Shown here: positions 25,378-34,458 of the stretch, piece by piece
Layout of the letters: each line of letters begins with the position of its first letter
Numbering within the stretch: position 1 is the first letter of the stretch
Assembly (NCBI RefSeq): GCF_022568815.1
Contig: NZ_JAKZHX010000022.1
Coordinates: 1-64,000, forward strand
DNA from: Undibacterium paludis
GTDB lineage: Bacteria > Pseudomonadota > Gammaproteobacteria > Burkholderiales > Burkholderiaceae_D
Direction: 5' to 3'
DNA length: 64,000 bases
Translations under genes and position numbers: made by a program
The notes under the pieces: generated by a model
Seen by the model: the letters and a program-made list of their open reading frames with translations, nothing else
Databases searched by the model: none
Told to the model about the DNA's origin: nothing

Positions 25378-26613
25378 CTACTCCGCAAACCTGTACCTGA
25401 CCATATACCGATTCGCCGCCATGTCGCAGGGTTGGCCGGCGACGCTGTTGGGGATCAGGCCGAAGTAGATGTCGTACTGGTTGCCGCCTACTGCCTGTAC
25501 ACCGGGGGCGACGGTGCCGCAGTACGGTGCGCCAGCGTTCAGGATGATGGCTTGCGGGACTGACTGGGTAAAGTCAGTGTTGTTCTGCGAAGTGACCTTG
25601 TAGATGTTGGCGGTCGTTGTGTAGGCTTCGCCACTGGGGTAATGGCCGGCGTTATACACATTGGCAAACAGGTGCCACTGGTTATTGAAGTAGCGTACTT
25701 CAGGGTTGGCGACTGTCGCACCGGGGACGTTGAGAACTGTCTTGTAGTTTGTCGATGCTGCCCGCCTCTCGCCAGTGACGCTCACCATTTTGACCTTGCC
25801 TTTTTCTGGCTCGTTCCTGTCGTCAAAATAGACCTTCCAGTACGTGCCGTCAGGCTGCGGGTCGAAGATGGCGGAAGGTTCGGATGCGGCGACGGTCGGG
25901 CCAGAGATCAGGGCTTGCGGATAAAACCAGTTGATGCCGTCGGCCGACACCATGGACCATATTTCATTGCCAGTTTGTACGTCACAAAGATTGGGGCTGC
26001 ACATGGTAAAAAACATGGTGTACTGGACCAGCCCGTTGGCGGCGTTAAGATGCCTGGTCACGGACGGGTCGGTGACGTGGTTGATGTACACATTCCTGAA
26101 GGCGTTGCCGTCGGTCACAAAGCCGCTCTGGTTGGCCGTGAAGGTGGTCCCGACATTATTGTTGGGTGCACCCAGGTAGACAAAAGAAAAAGCACCGGGG
26201 CTGCCTGGGGTGACGATGGTGTAGCGCTGGCCCTGGATGAACTGTCCAGAGAATGTATTGGGGCCGGGGTGCAGCATCATCGCCAGCCTGTTCGGAGTCA
26301 GCACGGGGATGGGGGCGCTCCAGTTGACGTTGTCGGTTGATTCGCGATAATAAATCGTATCTTCCATATTGGTGCTACTGTCTTGCCAGGCGCTGTGCCA
26401 CATTTTGTATTTGCCATCGACCAGTATGGTGGCGCCATAGACATTGGTGCCGGGAAACACGATTTGCCCGTCTACATAGGTGTCTGATCTGGCCGGCATG
26501 GACATCATCAGCGCCAGCATTGCCAGCAGACAGGTCAGCCAGCCTGTCAGGGTGCTTTTGTATTGTTTCAGTTCTGGATGTAATTTCAAATTCAGTCTCG
26601 CATTGACTCTCAT
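25378..26613 (-). CDS. Secreted beta-propeller protein (glycosidase-like fold)
   Basis: A 411-residue protein from the ATG at 26613, which has GGAG six bases upstream; an earlier frame start lacks one. A signal peptide with a basic start and a hydrophobic core (GWLTCLLAMLALMMSMPARS) ends near residue 43. The mature part has repeated W-S-x-D and D-x-x-W segments (YKMWHSAW, YYRESTDNVNWSAPI, EIWSMVSADGINWFYPQ, YWKVYFDDRNE, NPEVRYFNNQWHLFANVY) typical of five-bladed propellers of the GH32/GH43 type. Clear catalytic carboxylates cannot be assigned, so it may be a glycosidase or only a glycan binder. It is convergent with the RHS operon. Confidence 0.6.
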   Translation of the reverse strand: MRVNARLNLKLHPELKQYKSTLTGWLTCLLAMLALMMSMPARSDTYVDGQIVFPGTNVYGATILVDGKYKMWHSAWQDSSTNMEDTIYYRESTDNVNWSAPIPVLTPNRLAMMLHPGPNTFSGQFIQGQRYTIVTPGSPGAFSFVYLGAPNNNVGTTFTANQSGFVTDGNAFRNVYINHVTDPSVTRHLNAANGLVQYTMFFTMCSPNLCDVQTGNEIWSMVSADGINWFYPQALISGPTVAASEPSAIFDPQPDGTYWKVYFDDRNEPEKGKVKMVSVTGERRAASTNYKTVLNVPGATVANPEVRYFNNQWHLFANVYNAGHYPSGEAYTTTANIYKVTSQNNTDFTQSVPQAIILNAGAPYCGTVAPGVQAVGGNQYDIYFGLIPNSVAGQPCDMAANRYMVRYRFAE

Positions 26614-26969
26614 ACTTTTCTCCGGCAAATGATCAAATGAAAAAACCTGGTGATGCGGCGAGGGCGGCAAAGAGCGGATAATATTTGCCCTGCCGTGCAG
26701 ATGCTTCAGTGCAGGTACTTCAATAGCAATACGTCGATGTTGATCTGTAAAAGGAAGGATGTGGAAAACAAGCTAACCTGCCTGGGATGTCTGGTTAGTA
26801 CGCCTGCTGTGTTCGTGACGACGTTATGCGTCGCAGGACACTTGGTATTTATACCATACTTATAATGGCAAAATAGCCATTACCACCATAATATTTTTAC
26901 ATGTAGTGGCGATGCACCCTGTGCTGCTGCGGCCGCTATACTATAAAACCCGCCACGAGCCTGTACACC
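26614..26969. other. Divergent intergenic interval
   Basis: Lies between the secreted propeller and the phosphoesterase. AT-rich stretches near 26845-26900 and a TATACTATAAAA at about 26937-26948 are plausible promoter parts for the phosphoesterase. A 71-codon ORF at 26650-26865 has no support. Confidence 0.45.
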
Positions 26970-27749
26970 ATGCGCCTGCAAATCCTGTCTGACCTGCATC
27001 TTGATATCTGGGGTGACAGCGTCCCTATTTATGACACCTCCATCAGCAAACCCGATGCCGTGGTGCTGGCCGGTGATATCCACAAGGGTGACAAGGCGGT
27101 GGCCTGGGCGGAGCGGCAGTTTGCCGGCATCCCTGTGCTGTATGTGCATGGCAATCATGAAGCCTATGGCAAAAACCTGGAAGACATGCAGGCAGACATT
27201 GCACGTGCCTGCAAGGCCAGCAGCAATGTGCATTTTCTCGATAGCGGTGAATTCAAGCTTGGTGACATACGCTTTGTCGGCGCAACGCTGTGGACAGATT
27301 TTTGCCTGTTCGGCGAAGAGCAACGCTACCTTGCCATGCAGGAAGCGGCAGAGGTGATGGCCGACTATGAACGCATCTGCCTGGCCAGTGATGGCTATCG
27401 CAAATTGCAACCGGCGGACACGGCGCTGATGCACGCCCGGCAAAAGTCCTGGCTGTGCAAGCAACTCGACAGCCCATTCCATGGCAAGACTGTGGTCATC
27501 ACGCACATGGCCCCGTCCATGCAGTCTGTTGCACTGCGTTATGCCGAGGATTTGAGTTCCGCCGCCTTTGCCTCCAACCTGGAACAGCTGGCCGCCAGGG
27601 CTGACCTGTGGATACACGGCCACATGCATGACAGTTTTGATTACCGGCTCGGCACATGCCGCGTGATCTGCAACCCTTGCGGTTATCCCCTGCGCAATGG
27701 CAGGATGGAAAACGCCAGCTTTGATCCCAATCTGGTGGTGACGCTGTAG
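26970..27749 (+). CDS. Calcineurin-like metallophosphoesterase
   Basis: A 259-residue cytoplasmic enzyme with the full set of dimetal phosphoesterase motifs: SDLHLD (7-12), GDIHKGD (about 35), GNHEAYG (about 61), a later ITHMAPS and the closing HGHMHDS. These coordinate two metal ions and hydrolyse phosphomono- or diesters. The substrate is not evident. It stands alone, with a likely terminator 77 bases after its stop. Confidence 0.9.
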   Translation: MRLQILSDLHLDIWGDSVPIYDTSISKPDAVVLAGDIHKGDKAVAWAERQFAGIPVLYVHGNHEAYGKNLEDMQADIARACKASSNVHFLDSGEFKLGDIRFVGATLWTDFCLFGEEQRYLAMQEAAEVMADYERICLASDGYRKLQPADTALMHARQKSWLCKQLDSPFHGKTVVITHMAPSMQSVALRYAEDLSSAAFASNLEQLAARADLWIHGHMHDSFDYRLGTCRVICNPCGYPLRNGRMENASFDPNLVVTL

Positions 27750-27825
27750 TAACCTATGTAGGACAACAAGTAGGGAAAACAAGCCCGTAAAACCCATTTG
27801 CAACATGCCCGCGCATATCCAAAGC

Positions 27826-27869
27826 AAAGCCTGCAGACTGATGCGATAATAAACGTGCAGGGCTTTTTT
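27826..27869 (+). terminator. Probable terminator after the metallophosphoesterase
   Basis: AAAGCCTGCA (27826-27835) pairs with TGCAGGGCTTT (27856-27866) with one bulged base, followed by a run of six T. It lies between the phosphoesterase and the DUF6434 gene, whose start is only 18 bases further on. Confidence 0.5.
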
Positions 27870-27886
27870 ATCACTAGGTGGCGTAC

Positions 27887-28099
27887 ATGGACTTCGACTG
27901 GCATAGCGATCCCATCACAAGAGAAACAGAAGTCGACCTCAATTACAGGAACACGCAAAACGTGCGGCGCTTCCTGCTTGAGCATTGCGGTGAAGACTTC
28001 AAGTTTGACCAGGAGTTCATGGCCTGGATACGTGACGACAGCTATAAGACCATGGGTGACGTTGCCGATGAATGGCTGAGGCGGCAGGCTGAAGACTGA
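27887..28099 (+). CDS. DUF6434 protein
   Basis: A 70-residue protein. DWHSDPITRETEVDLNYRNTQNVRRFL and the later EFMAWIRD and WLRRQ segments match DUF6434, a small domain also found next to SAP DNA-binding domains. I chose the ATG at 27887, with AGGTGG six bases upstream, over a GTG nine bases earlier. No signal peptide. The molecular role is unknown; a nucleic-acid-linked role is only suggested by its fusions in other bacteria. Confidence 0.8.
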   Translation: MDFDWHSDPITRETEVDLNYRNTQNVRRFLLEHCGEDFKFDQEFMAWIRDDSYKTMGDVADEWLRRQAED

Positions 28100-28182
28100 T
28101 CCCCCGCCCGTCTTCTGACACGGGTGATGCCGTGACGCCGTCACCCGGACATGAAACGCAACGCCCTCCCGAGCAAGCAGCA

Positions 28183-28208
28183 AAAAACCCGGCTAAAAAA
28201 CCGGGTTT
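28183..28208 (-). terminator. Terminator of the RTX/DUF4214 gene
   Basis: AAACCCGG (28185-28192) pairs with CCGGGTTT (28201-28208). Read on the minus strand the stem is followed by a run of six T, so it best serves the gene at 28262-29752; it may act weakly for the plus strand too. Confidence 0.75.
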
Positions 28209-28261
28209 CCCTGAGATCATTCAGCTATGCCTGAATGACAGGCAAGGCTATCTTGTCGCTC

Positions 28262-29752
28262 TCACCCCTGCCACAGCTTGAATTCTATGCCGTTCTGTAT
28301 CGTGCCGATCACCTGTGCCTGGTTTTCGGTACTTTCACAGAAGCTGGCCAGTGCGCCCGCTGCGGTGATTTTGCCTGTGCTTAATTGATTGTTCCAGTAA
28401 TCAAAACCGGCCTGGTCAGGTGCGCGGTGCAATACGTTTTGATAGAAGTTGGTGATCAGGGTCGTGGTCGATGGATTGGCGCCATACAGCTTCTGGAATT
28501 CTGGTGACTGGAAGAAACCGGCCGCCACGGTGGTCAGGCTGGAGCCTTTATCCATGTCCTTGATCCAGTAACCAAGACCTTCGAGATCAGGCTTGCGGCC
28601 AAAGGCTGCCTGGTACAGGCGGTAGGCCTGGCCAGCGGTGCCATTGATATCCAGGGCGACGCTCTTGTCGGCAAATTGCAGGCGCTCTACATTGACCAGG
28701 CTGTCGACGTCGCCGCTGGCGTTGACGCGCACCTGATAGCCGCCACCTGTCTTGCTGACGTTAAACCCGGCTGCAACGCCGTTGAAAATGGCGGTATCCA
28801 TGCCGGTGCCGCCGTCAATATTGTGGTTGCCCGTGCCAACATTGATCGCGTCATTACCGCTGCCGGCGTTGACGTGCAGGCGGCCACCGCCGCCGTTGAT
28901 GGTGATCAGGTCTGCCCCGGCGCCAGAGGCGATCAGGTAGTCTGAATACAAGGTCGACGGCAAATCGACATTGATGACATCGGCGTCGCCAAACAGTGAT
29001 TCATTGGCCAGCAGCTTTTCATCGATGACCTGGTTGGCGGCTATCGGTGCAGATACACCGCTGATGCGCATATAGCTGCCATCGCGGTATTCGGTGGAGG
29101 TGGCTGTCATCGTGCCGGTCACGACTGACTTGGACAGGCCCTGGCCTATCGACAGAGTGTTGCCAGACAAGCTGAAGTTACCATCTATGCTGCTGGAAGT
29201 CATGAACTTGTCTGCCGTCGTCGAAATACGGGTGACGGTGCCGCTGCTGTTGCCGCTGGTATCCCCCTTGATGGACCCCTGCACGGTGATCGCCACGTTA
29301 CCGACAACCGGGTCATAGGACGGGCTGTTGGTCGGCAACAGAGTAGAGACAAAAAAGCTCGATGCCTGTACACCGGTACTGTTGATGGACAAGGTGTTGT
29401 TGCCGCTGATGCTGTAGTCAAAGCTGAAACGGCCTGTCTCGGTGATGGACATGAAGCCGTTCTTGTACATCTGCACGCTGGTCGCGGTGGCAGAACCTTG
29501 CGTGGCGTTCGGGTTATCCAGCACCACGCCGTTATAGATCATCGTGGCGCCATCAGGAAAGCCGAACTGCACCCGGCTGCCGCTGAAGTCAAACGAGGAA
29601 TAATACTGGTGATCTTTGGACCAGGCCGCACCGAGCTTGGCAAAGGCATCAAACAAGCTGCCCAGTGAACCATTAGTGGGGGGATTTTTTTGTGCGCTCT
29701 GGTAATTGGTGTTGATGACGTTTTGTGACTGTTTGATATTGATGGTTGCCAT
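28262..29752 (-). CDS. RTX-like calcium-binding protein with C-terminal DUF4214
   Basis: A 496-residue protein without a Sec signal. The first 270 residues are Ser/Thr/Asn/Gly-rich beta structure. RTX-type glycine-aspartate repeats follow (ADLITINGGGGRLHVNAGSGND and HNIDGGTGMDTAIF, about 280-330), then a DUF4214 domain (about 375-470: AYRLYQAAFGRKPDLEGLGYW, FFQSPEFQKLYG, FYQNVLHRAPDQAGFDYW). DUF4214 with RTX repeats is typical of proteins exported by type I systems and of surface-layer or adhesive proteins. A second such protein lies at 55791-57530 with the domains in the opposite order. No type I secretion genes are in this window. Confidence 0.82.
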   Translation of the reverse strand: MATINIKQSQNVINTNYQSAQKNPPTNGSLGSLFDAFAKLGAAWSKDHQYYSSFDFSGSRVQFGFPDGATMIYNGVVLDNPNATQGSATATSVQMYKNGFMSITETGRFSFDYSISGNNTLSINSTGVQASSFFVSTLLPTNSPSYDPVVGNVAITVQGSIKGDTSGNSSGTVTRISTTADKFMTSSSIDGNFSLSGNTLSIGQGLSKSVVTGTMTATSTEYRDGSYMRISGVSAPIAANQVIDEKLLANESLFGDADVINVDLPSTLYSDYLIASGAGADLITINGGGGRLHVNAGSGNDAINVGTGNHNIDGGTGMDTAIFNGVAAGFNVSKTGGGYQVRVNASGDVDSLVNVERLQFADKSVALDINGTAGQAYRLYQAAFGRKPDLEGLGYWIKDMDKGSSLTTVAAGFFQSPEFQKLYGANPSTTTLITNFYQNVLHRAPDQAGFDYWNNQLSTGKITAAGALASFCESTENQAQVIGTIQNGIEFKLWQG

Positions 29753-30199
29753 AAGGAAGATATATTTGTGTGCTGACTGGGGTGGTAATAAGGCGATTAC
29801 TGTTTTGGTGACCAGGCTACCGACACTGCGCCCCGGTCTGCCGGTATTGACTGCTTTTAATAACGGAATACCCTGCCGGATGCATTCAGTAATGGGTTAA
29901 TTAAACGCAAATAAACGCAAAAATATTTACGCGGCGATTGTAACAGACTGTTTCATGCCATTTATGACAACACTGGTTTGTCAACTTATTTAACAATTAC
30001 AGAAATACAGCTGTTGGATGCCACTCTGGCTATCGTAGAAGGCACAATGCTTGCTTGTTAGCATTAAAAGCAGATTAATAACAAATTTAGTTGCAATTTC
30101 AATAATGATCATTTATATTTTTAGAATAACAATCTAGCAAATATATTTTCATTTTCCCCTGAGCCTTGAGGTCTCGGCTGACAATTTCCTGGAGTAGGC
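29753..30199. other. Divergent intergenic interval
   Basis: AT-rich DNA between the RTX/DUF4214 gene and the small lipoprotein, long enough for both promoters. A short direct repeat, AAACGCAAA, occurs at about 29903-29920. No gene is seen. Confidence 0.5.
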
Positions 30200-30508
30200 A
30201 TGAAAGAACTGCGTATCCTGTTGACCATACTGGTGTTATTCACCCTGTCGGCCTGTGAAGGGAGCTGGTCCAGTCCGCGTTATCAACTAGTGACGGCGTC
30301 GGACGGCAAGGTCTATAGAATCGACTCGCAATCGGGCACGGTGCACTATGTCACCGCTGAAAAAATGCAAGCCCTCAATGACGGCCTGCCCACCCTGCAT
30401 GTGGGCGAGTATTACCAGATGGCAGACGCCGACGGCAACAGCAAATACCTGAAGTATCTGGGCAATGCGCAGTTTGAAAAAAGCCCCGCCACGACCCAGA
30501 AGCAATAA
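30200..30508 (+). CDS. Small lipoprotein, hypothetical
   Basis: A 102-residue protein with a lipoprotein signal (lipobox LSAC, Cys19) and GGAG seven bases before the ATG. The mature part is small and polar, with YQLVTASDGKVYRIDSQSGTVHYV and a repeat-like GEYYQMADADGNSKYLKY. It should be anchored to the outer or inner membrane. I recognise no family. It is followed ten bases later by a mobile-looking repeat. Confidence 0.75.
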   Translation: MKELRILLTILVLFTLSACEGSWSSPRYQLVTASDGKVYRIDSQSGTVHYVTAEKMQALNDGLPTLHVGEYYQMADADGNSKYLKYLGNAQFEKSPATTQKQ

Positions 30509-30517
30509 ATCAATTTA

Positions 30518-30669
30518 AGAACCTGTTCACGATCTTACTGCGCGGGCGTGATCGAGGTTCATGCGCTGCTCAACATGCTCATGTACTCAAGTACATTCCG
30601 CTTTTTGCGCTGCGCTTTTGTTACACCTACCCCGCTGACATCCGCGCAGTAAGATCGTAAACAGGTTCT
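30518..30669. repeat. MITE-like element, copy A
   Basis: A 152-bp element with 28-bp terminal inverted repeats that differ at one base. The ends begin AGAACCTGTT and run inward to ACTGCGCGG. A second copy lies at 36204-36367 in the opposite orientation, matching through the interior, for example around GCGGAATGTACTTGAG read from the opposite strand. The right end (30627-30669) supplies the last codons and the stop of the ChrB-C-domain gene. Confidence 0.85.
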
Positions 30670-31118
30670 AACACCGGCGGCCAGTTATGCGCCTCTGCCT
30701 GACCATGCTGACACCAGGCATACAGGGCGTCATACATCACCATGCCATGGCTGAGCATCTCATGGTCATCGGCAAAATTACGCGACAGGCCCAGCGACAG
30801 GGCATACAGGCCGGCGGACTGCGGCGTCAGGTCCAGGCGGCTGGTGTCAGCACCGCGCACGATGTTGGCCAGCATGGCCAGTGCAGGGTCGGTCAGTGCA
30901 TATTTCTCCAGGAAAGCATCAAAGCTGCATAAGTCACCGACATGGCTCAATTCCACACCGGGGATGTCATAGGGCACGGCGCCCGTCTCGGCGGCAATGC
31001 GCATGATGTCGGCATGCGGTACATACAAAAACTCTGCATCGGCATCTATGAAATGGCGTATCAGCCAGGGGCAGGCAATACGGTCTATCTTGGGTCGTTC
31101 ACGGGTAATCCATTGCAT
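30627..31118 (-). CDS. ChrB C-terminal-domain protein (chromate resistance)
   Basis: A 163-residue protein from an ATG at 31118 preceded by AGGAGGAA. WITRERPKIDRIACPWLIRHFIDADAEFLYVP and FDAFLEKYAL match the C-terminal half of ChrB, the chromate-sensing partner of ChrA; the full-length chrB at 32856 carries the same segment (LWVDRVACAWLIRRFID). Stand-alone copies are common in chromate operons and their exact role is unsettled. The last 13 residues (EPVYDLTARMSAG) and the stop are encoded by the end of a MITE-like element, so the original C-terminus has been replaced. The substitution may or may not affect function. Confidence 0.85.
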   Translation of the reverse strand: MQWITRERPKIDRIACPWLIRHFIDADAEFLYVPHADIMRIAAETGAVPYDIPGVELSHVGDLCSFDAFLEKYALTDPALAMLANIVRGADTSRLDLTPQSAGLYALSLGLSRNFADDHEMLSHGMVMYDALYAWCQHGQAEAHNWPPVLEPVYDLTARMSAG

Positions 31119-31209
31119 GATCAGTTCCTCCTGTCGGCACATCACGGCCTTGCACCGGTATCACCAGACAAGGCCTCAATCAATCGTTCGTCATCAAGTC
31201 AATCAGATT

Positions 31210-31617
31210 TCAGTTTGGCGCACCATGTCCGCCATATCCACCATCATAAGCAGCGCCACGTTTGGCCAGCATGCCGCCAGCCCGTTTGTAGGCCTCAATG
31301 CCCCCTTCCAGATAACGGGCGGCAACCCCGGCCTCGGCGAGTGCCCTGGCGCAATTGACGCCCACCTCAGCACCCTTGATGCAATACACGACCACATTCT
31401 GCTGCCCCGTCAAGGCACTGGCCCAGCCACTGACCTGTTCAGGGTCGAGCCAGACTGCACCGACGATCTGATGCGTATCAGCCTCAAAGGCCGGGCGCTT
31501 GCGCACATCAATGAGTGCCGGCGGGCAGGCCGAACTCAGTTCACGCATGAGCTGGTCAACGCTGACGATGGACGAATCCAGGGACGCACCTGCGGACAAA
31601 GCTGTATTTGTATTCAT
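31210..31617 (-). CDS. Rhodanese-domain protein of the chromate cluster
   Basis: A 135-residue single rhodanese domain. The active-site loop is YCIKGAEVG, with the Cys nucleophile, preceded by PALIDVRKRPAF. It may transfer sulfur or reduce oxyanions such as chromate or arsenate; the substrate is not known. AAGGAAG lies six bases from the ATG. It begins ten bases after the chrA stop and ends 91 bases before the ChrB-C gene. Its glycine-rich tail (YDGGYGGHGAPN) is unremarkable for the family. Confidence 0.85.
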   Translation of the reverse strand: MNTNTALSAGASLDSSIVSVDQLMRELSSACPPALIDVRKRPAFEADTHQIVGAVWLDPEQVSGWASALTGQQNVVVYCIKGAEVGVNCARALAEAGVAARYLEGGIEAYKRAGGMLAKRGAAYDGGYGGHGAPN

Positions 31618-31627
31618 GACACTTCCT

Positions 31628-32845
31628 TCAATGTAATAAGGGGTAAATCAACAATCCCAGAATCGCTGCGGCCGCAACAAGCAAGGGTTCCTGCAATTTC
31701 TTGAATTTCCATAAGAGGGCGATGCTGACGATGGCAATGACAGCCGTCGGCACGTCGAGTATCGAACGCCTGGCGATGACCAGCACGGAACCGGCAATGG
31801 CCCCTATCGCCGCTGCGGTAATGCCATCAACAAAGGCCACCACGCCGGGCAGCTTGCCGTACTTCTTGAAATACGGCGCCGGGATGACCGTGAACAGATA
31901 GCAGGGCAAAAACGTCGCCAGCGCCGCCACACAGGCGCCCGGCAAACCCGCCACCAGGTAACCGATGAAACCGACCGTAATCACCACCGGCCCCGGCGTG
32001 ATCATCGCCACCGCAACGGCATCGACAAACTGCTTGTCGTTCAACCAGTGATGCTCGGTCACCACGCCGCCATACAGAAAGGGCACAATCGCCAGGCCAG
32101 AACCAAACACAAACGCCCCGGCCTTGGCAAAGAAAATGCCGATCTGCATCAGCAGCGATGCATCCTGCGCACCCAGCAGGCTACCCAGCACAGGGATTTG
32201 CGCCAGCGCCAGGCTGGGCGCATTGCCCCGGCCACCACGCAGCCATGTTGGCGGTGCCCGCAACAACCAGACCAGCACACCGGCGGCGATGAACAGCCAG
32301 GCGATTTCTGTCTCTGTCACAAAGGTCAGCGCGGCCAGCAGCAGGTAAATCGCCCACAGCAATTTGTCCTTGCCTATGCTTTTTTGCGTGAGCTTTTTTG
32401 TGCTCATGACGATGATGCCGACCACTGCCGCACCGACGCCATAAAACACCGATTGCATCCAGACCAGTCCGCCATAACTGACATAGGCCCAGCCCAGCAA
32501 TACCACCATAAAAAATGACGGCAGCACAAAGGCAATACCAGCCAGCGTAGCCCCGGCAATACGGTAATGGACATAGCCCAGGTAGATGCCAAGCTGCGCC
32601 GCCAGCGGCCCCGGCGCCAGTTGCGCCAGCGCCAGCCCTTCCTTGTAGTCAGCCTCGCTGATCCAGCCACGCTGCTCCACCAGGTCGCGATGCATATAAC
32701 CGACCAGGGCCACCGGCCCGCCAAAACCCAGCGCACCAAGACGCAGCATGTACATGATCATCTGCCACAGGCTATAGGCTGGCTGCGCTGGCAAGGCCGG
32801 CGCTGCTGCTTGTGGCAACTGCTGATTTTGTCCATCCCCGCTCAT
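31628..32845 (-). CDS. chrA: Chromate transporter ChrA, long-chain form
   Basis: A 405-residue inner-membrane chromate efflux protein made of two homologous halves (about 25-195 and 225-400), each starting with the FGxGGP-type loop (LGFGGPVALVGYMHRDLV; FGSGLAIVPFLYGG) and a PGP segment (LAPGPLAAQLG; ITPGPVVITVG). About ten hydrophobic helices are visible. The ATG at 32845 follows AGGG; an open frame extends further into chrB. It starts ten bases after the chrB stop, so the two are one transcript. Confidence 0.93.
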   Translation of the reverse strand: MSGDGQNQQLPQAAAPALPAQPAYSLWQMIMYMLRLGALGFGGPVALVGYMHRDLVEQRGWISEADYKEGLALAQLAPGPLAAQLGIYLGYVHYRIAGATLAGIAFVLPSFFMVVLLGWAYVSYGGLVWMQSVFYGVGAAVVGIIVMSTKKLTQKSIGKDKLLWAIYLLLAALTFVTETEIAWLFIAAGVLVWLLRAPPTWLRGGRGNAPSLALAQIPVLGSLLGAQDASLLMQIGIFFAKAGAFVFGSGLAIVPFLYGGVVTEHHWLNDKQFVDAVAVAMITPGPVVITVGFIGYLVAGLPGACVAALATFLPCYLFTVIPAPYFKKYGKLPGVVAFVDGITAAAIGAIAGSVLVIARRSILDVPTAVIAIVSIALLWKFKKLQEPLLVAAAAILGLLIYPLLH

Positions 32846-32855
32846 GATGTATCCC

Positions 32856-33842
32856 TCATTTTGCAGCCCCCTGTTCCACAGAAAAATGCTGGTAAAACGC
32901 ATCGAGCACCATGCTCATTTTGTCCAGCAATTCATCATCGTCACGCGCACTTTGCCTGGCGCCGGTCAGCATGGCTTCAAAGCCGCTGGCCTCGGGCACA
33001 AAGCCGCTGCCCACATCCAGCACATGCACCATCGCCCCCAGTCTTTGCAGGCCGCGATCGGCTTCCAGATCAAAGCTGGCGAGCAAGACTTCAAAACTGA
33101 CGCGCTCACCCACATGGGTAAAACGTGCCCCGTCAAAATCAAAGCCCAGCGCATCAGGCGGGCAATCTGCGGGCGAAGCCAGCCACAAAAAACGCGCCTG
33201 CCTGTCGATGAAACGCCGTATCAGCCAGGCGCAGGCCACCCTGTCCACCCACAACTTCTGGCGTGTGGCCCAGGTGCACCCCTGGTATTGGGCTATATCG
33301 AGCAACGGGATCTGCGCACTGACTGCCTGCGGCTCACCGGGTGACAACAGGCTTTCTGCCACCTGCACAAAATCCATCCAGGCTGCTTCTGCCGTCTTGC
33401 TGCTCTCACCGGGGAAATAATCTATCGCCCGCAAGCCCTCATAGTCACGCCGCAACTTGCGCAAGAGCTTGCCAATCTCAGGCGCTTTCATGACTACCAG
33501 ACCGGCGCGCACATCCGCCAGGTTGCCCAGCCACACAGCATGTTCATCACTGCGGTCAAACAGCGCCTTAAAAGCCCGGGCCTCGTCCGCTGTCTGCGTG
33601 CCCACCTGCAAAAGCCAGGCACTGCCGCCTTCGCGCCGGGTTTCTTCCGACAAATCCTGCAGAGCCTGCTGCTGTGCCCCGCCGGATGGCAACAGGTAAA
33701 CCCCGTCCCGCAAAGAACCGCAACCCAGCGATTTCAGGTTACGCCAGATACGCATGCGCCCGGTCGCACTATTGGTCGGCAGGCTGATGACCAGCAGCAA
33801 CCAGTGGGCGGAGGTATCTAAAGTGTTGGATTCGGTTTTCAT
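32856..33842 (-). CDS. chrB: Chromate-responsive regulator/resistance protein ChrB
   Basis: A 328-residue ChrB. The N-terminal half holds HWLLLVISLPTNSATGRMRIWRNLKSLG and LRDGVYLLP, the DNA-binding part; the C-terminal half holds RQKLWVDRVACAWLIRRFIDRQARFLWL and RFTHVGERVSFEVLL. ChrB senses chromate and represses chrA in other bacteria. I chose the ATG at 33842 because the conserved part begins 13 residues later; no good ribosome binding site is seen. A 15-bp palindrome lies 30 bases upstream and could be its operator. It heads a minus-strand cluster of chrB, chrA, rhodanese and a second ChrB-C domain. Confidence 0.92.
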   Translation of the reverse strand: MKTESNTLDTSAHWLLLVISLPTNSATGRMRIWRNLKSLGCGSLRDGVYLLPSGGAQQQALQDLSEETRREGGSAWLLQVGTQTADEARAFKALFDRSDEHAVWLGNLADVRAGLVVMKAPEIGKLLRKLRRDYEGLRAIDYFPGESSKTAEAAWMDFVQVAESLLSPGEPQAVSAQIPLLDIAQYQGCTWATRQKLWVDRVACAWLIRRFIDRQARFLWLASPADCPPDALGFDFDGARFTHVGERVSFEVLLASFDLEADRGLQRLGAMVHVLDVGSGFVPEASGFEAMLTGARQSARDDDELLDKMSMVLDAFYQHFSVEQGAAK

Positions 33843-33871
33843 GGGGTCAATATATACGAAATAAACGTTTA

Positions 33872-33886
33872 CTACAAATTTTGTAG
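33872..33886. promoter_or_regulatory. Palindrome between chrB and the FCP1-like gene
   Basis: A perfect 15-bp palindrome, CTACAAA-T-TTTGTAG, sits 30 bases before the chrB start in AT-rich DNA with flanking TATATAC repeats. It is placed to control chrB and perhaps the divergent gene at 33971. Binding by ChrB is inference. Confidence 0.5.
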
Positions 33887-33970
33887 AGATATATACATAA
33901 ATTAAATCACATGCCTGCATGCCTTGCAATTTGCTAACATCTGTTCATGTACAAATAGAAAGTTTCTCTG

Positions 33971-34450
33971 ATGCAGCGCCGGCTTGTGGTTTTTGATCTT
34001 GATGAAACATTGGTTCACGCCACTGAACACGCCCTGTCGCGACCAGCTGAGTTTGAGATAACACCCTACCTCATCTACCAGCGACCATTTGTCGCCGACA
34101 TGCTGGCGGAACTCGCCACGGATTTTGATCTGGCCGTCTGGTCTTCATCGTCACAAGTCTATGTCGATGCCATCGTGAGCCGGATTTTCAGACATCCACT
34201 CAAATTTGCCTGGTCAGTCAAACGTTGCATACAGCGAGTTGATGTCAGAACCAATAGTTATGTCTATATCAAGGACCTGAGAAAAATCCGGGGCTATACC
34301 CTGGAACACATCATCATGGTCGACGATTCACCAGAAAAAATCGCCCGACAGCCACGTAATCACTTGCACATTAGCCCCTATCTGGGCCAGGCAGATGATA
34401 ATGTGCTACTTGCACTCCCCCAAAGACTGCACTCCTTTAAACCCTATTGA
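33971..34450 (+). CDS. FCP1/NLI-like HAD phosphatase
   Basis: A 159-residue HAD-family phosphatase. The nucleophile motif is [10 protein letters not shown] (Asp9, Asp11), the second motif VWSSSSQ and the last [10 protein letters not shown], the pattern of FCP1/small CTD phosphatases, which are best known from eukaryotes. Bacterial versions are of unknown target. TTTCTCTG precedes the ATG, with no strong ribosome binding site. It ends eight bases before the macro-domain gene, so the two are probably co-transcribed. Confidence 0.85.
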   Translation: MQRRLVVFDLDETLVHATEHALSRPAEFEITPYLIYQRPFVADMLAELATDFDLAVWSSSSQVYVDAIVSRIFRHPLKFAWSVKRCIQRVDVRTNSYVYIKDLRKIRGYTLEHIIMVDDSPEKIARQPRNHLHISPYLGQADDNVLLALPQRLHSFKPY

Positions 34451-34458
34451 TCTGCACC

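Noticed and set aside
26880-27827. 315-codon ORF antisense to the metallophosphoesterase
   Set aside because: The plus-strand gene has all catalytic motifs; the antisense frame has none and covers the intergenic hairpins.
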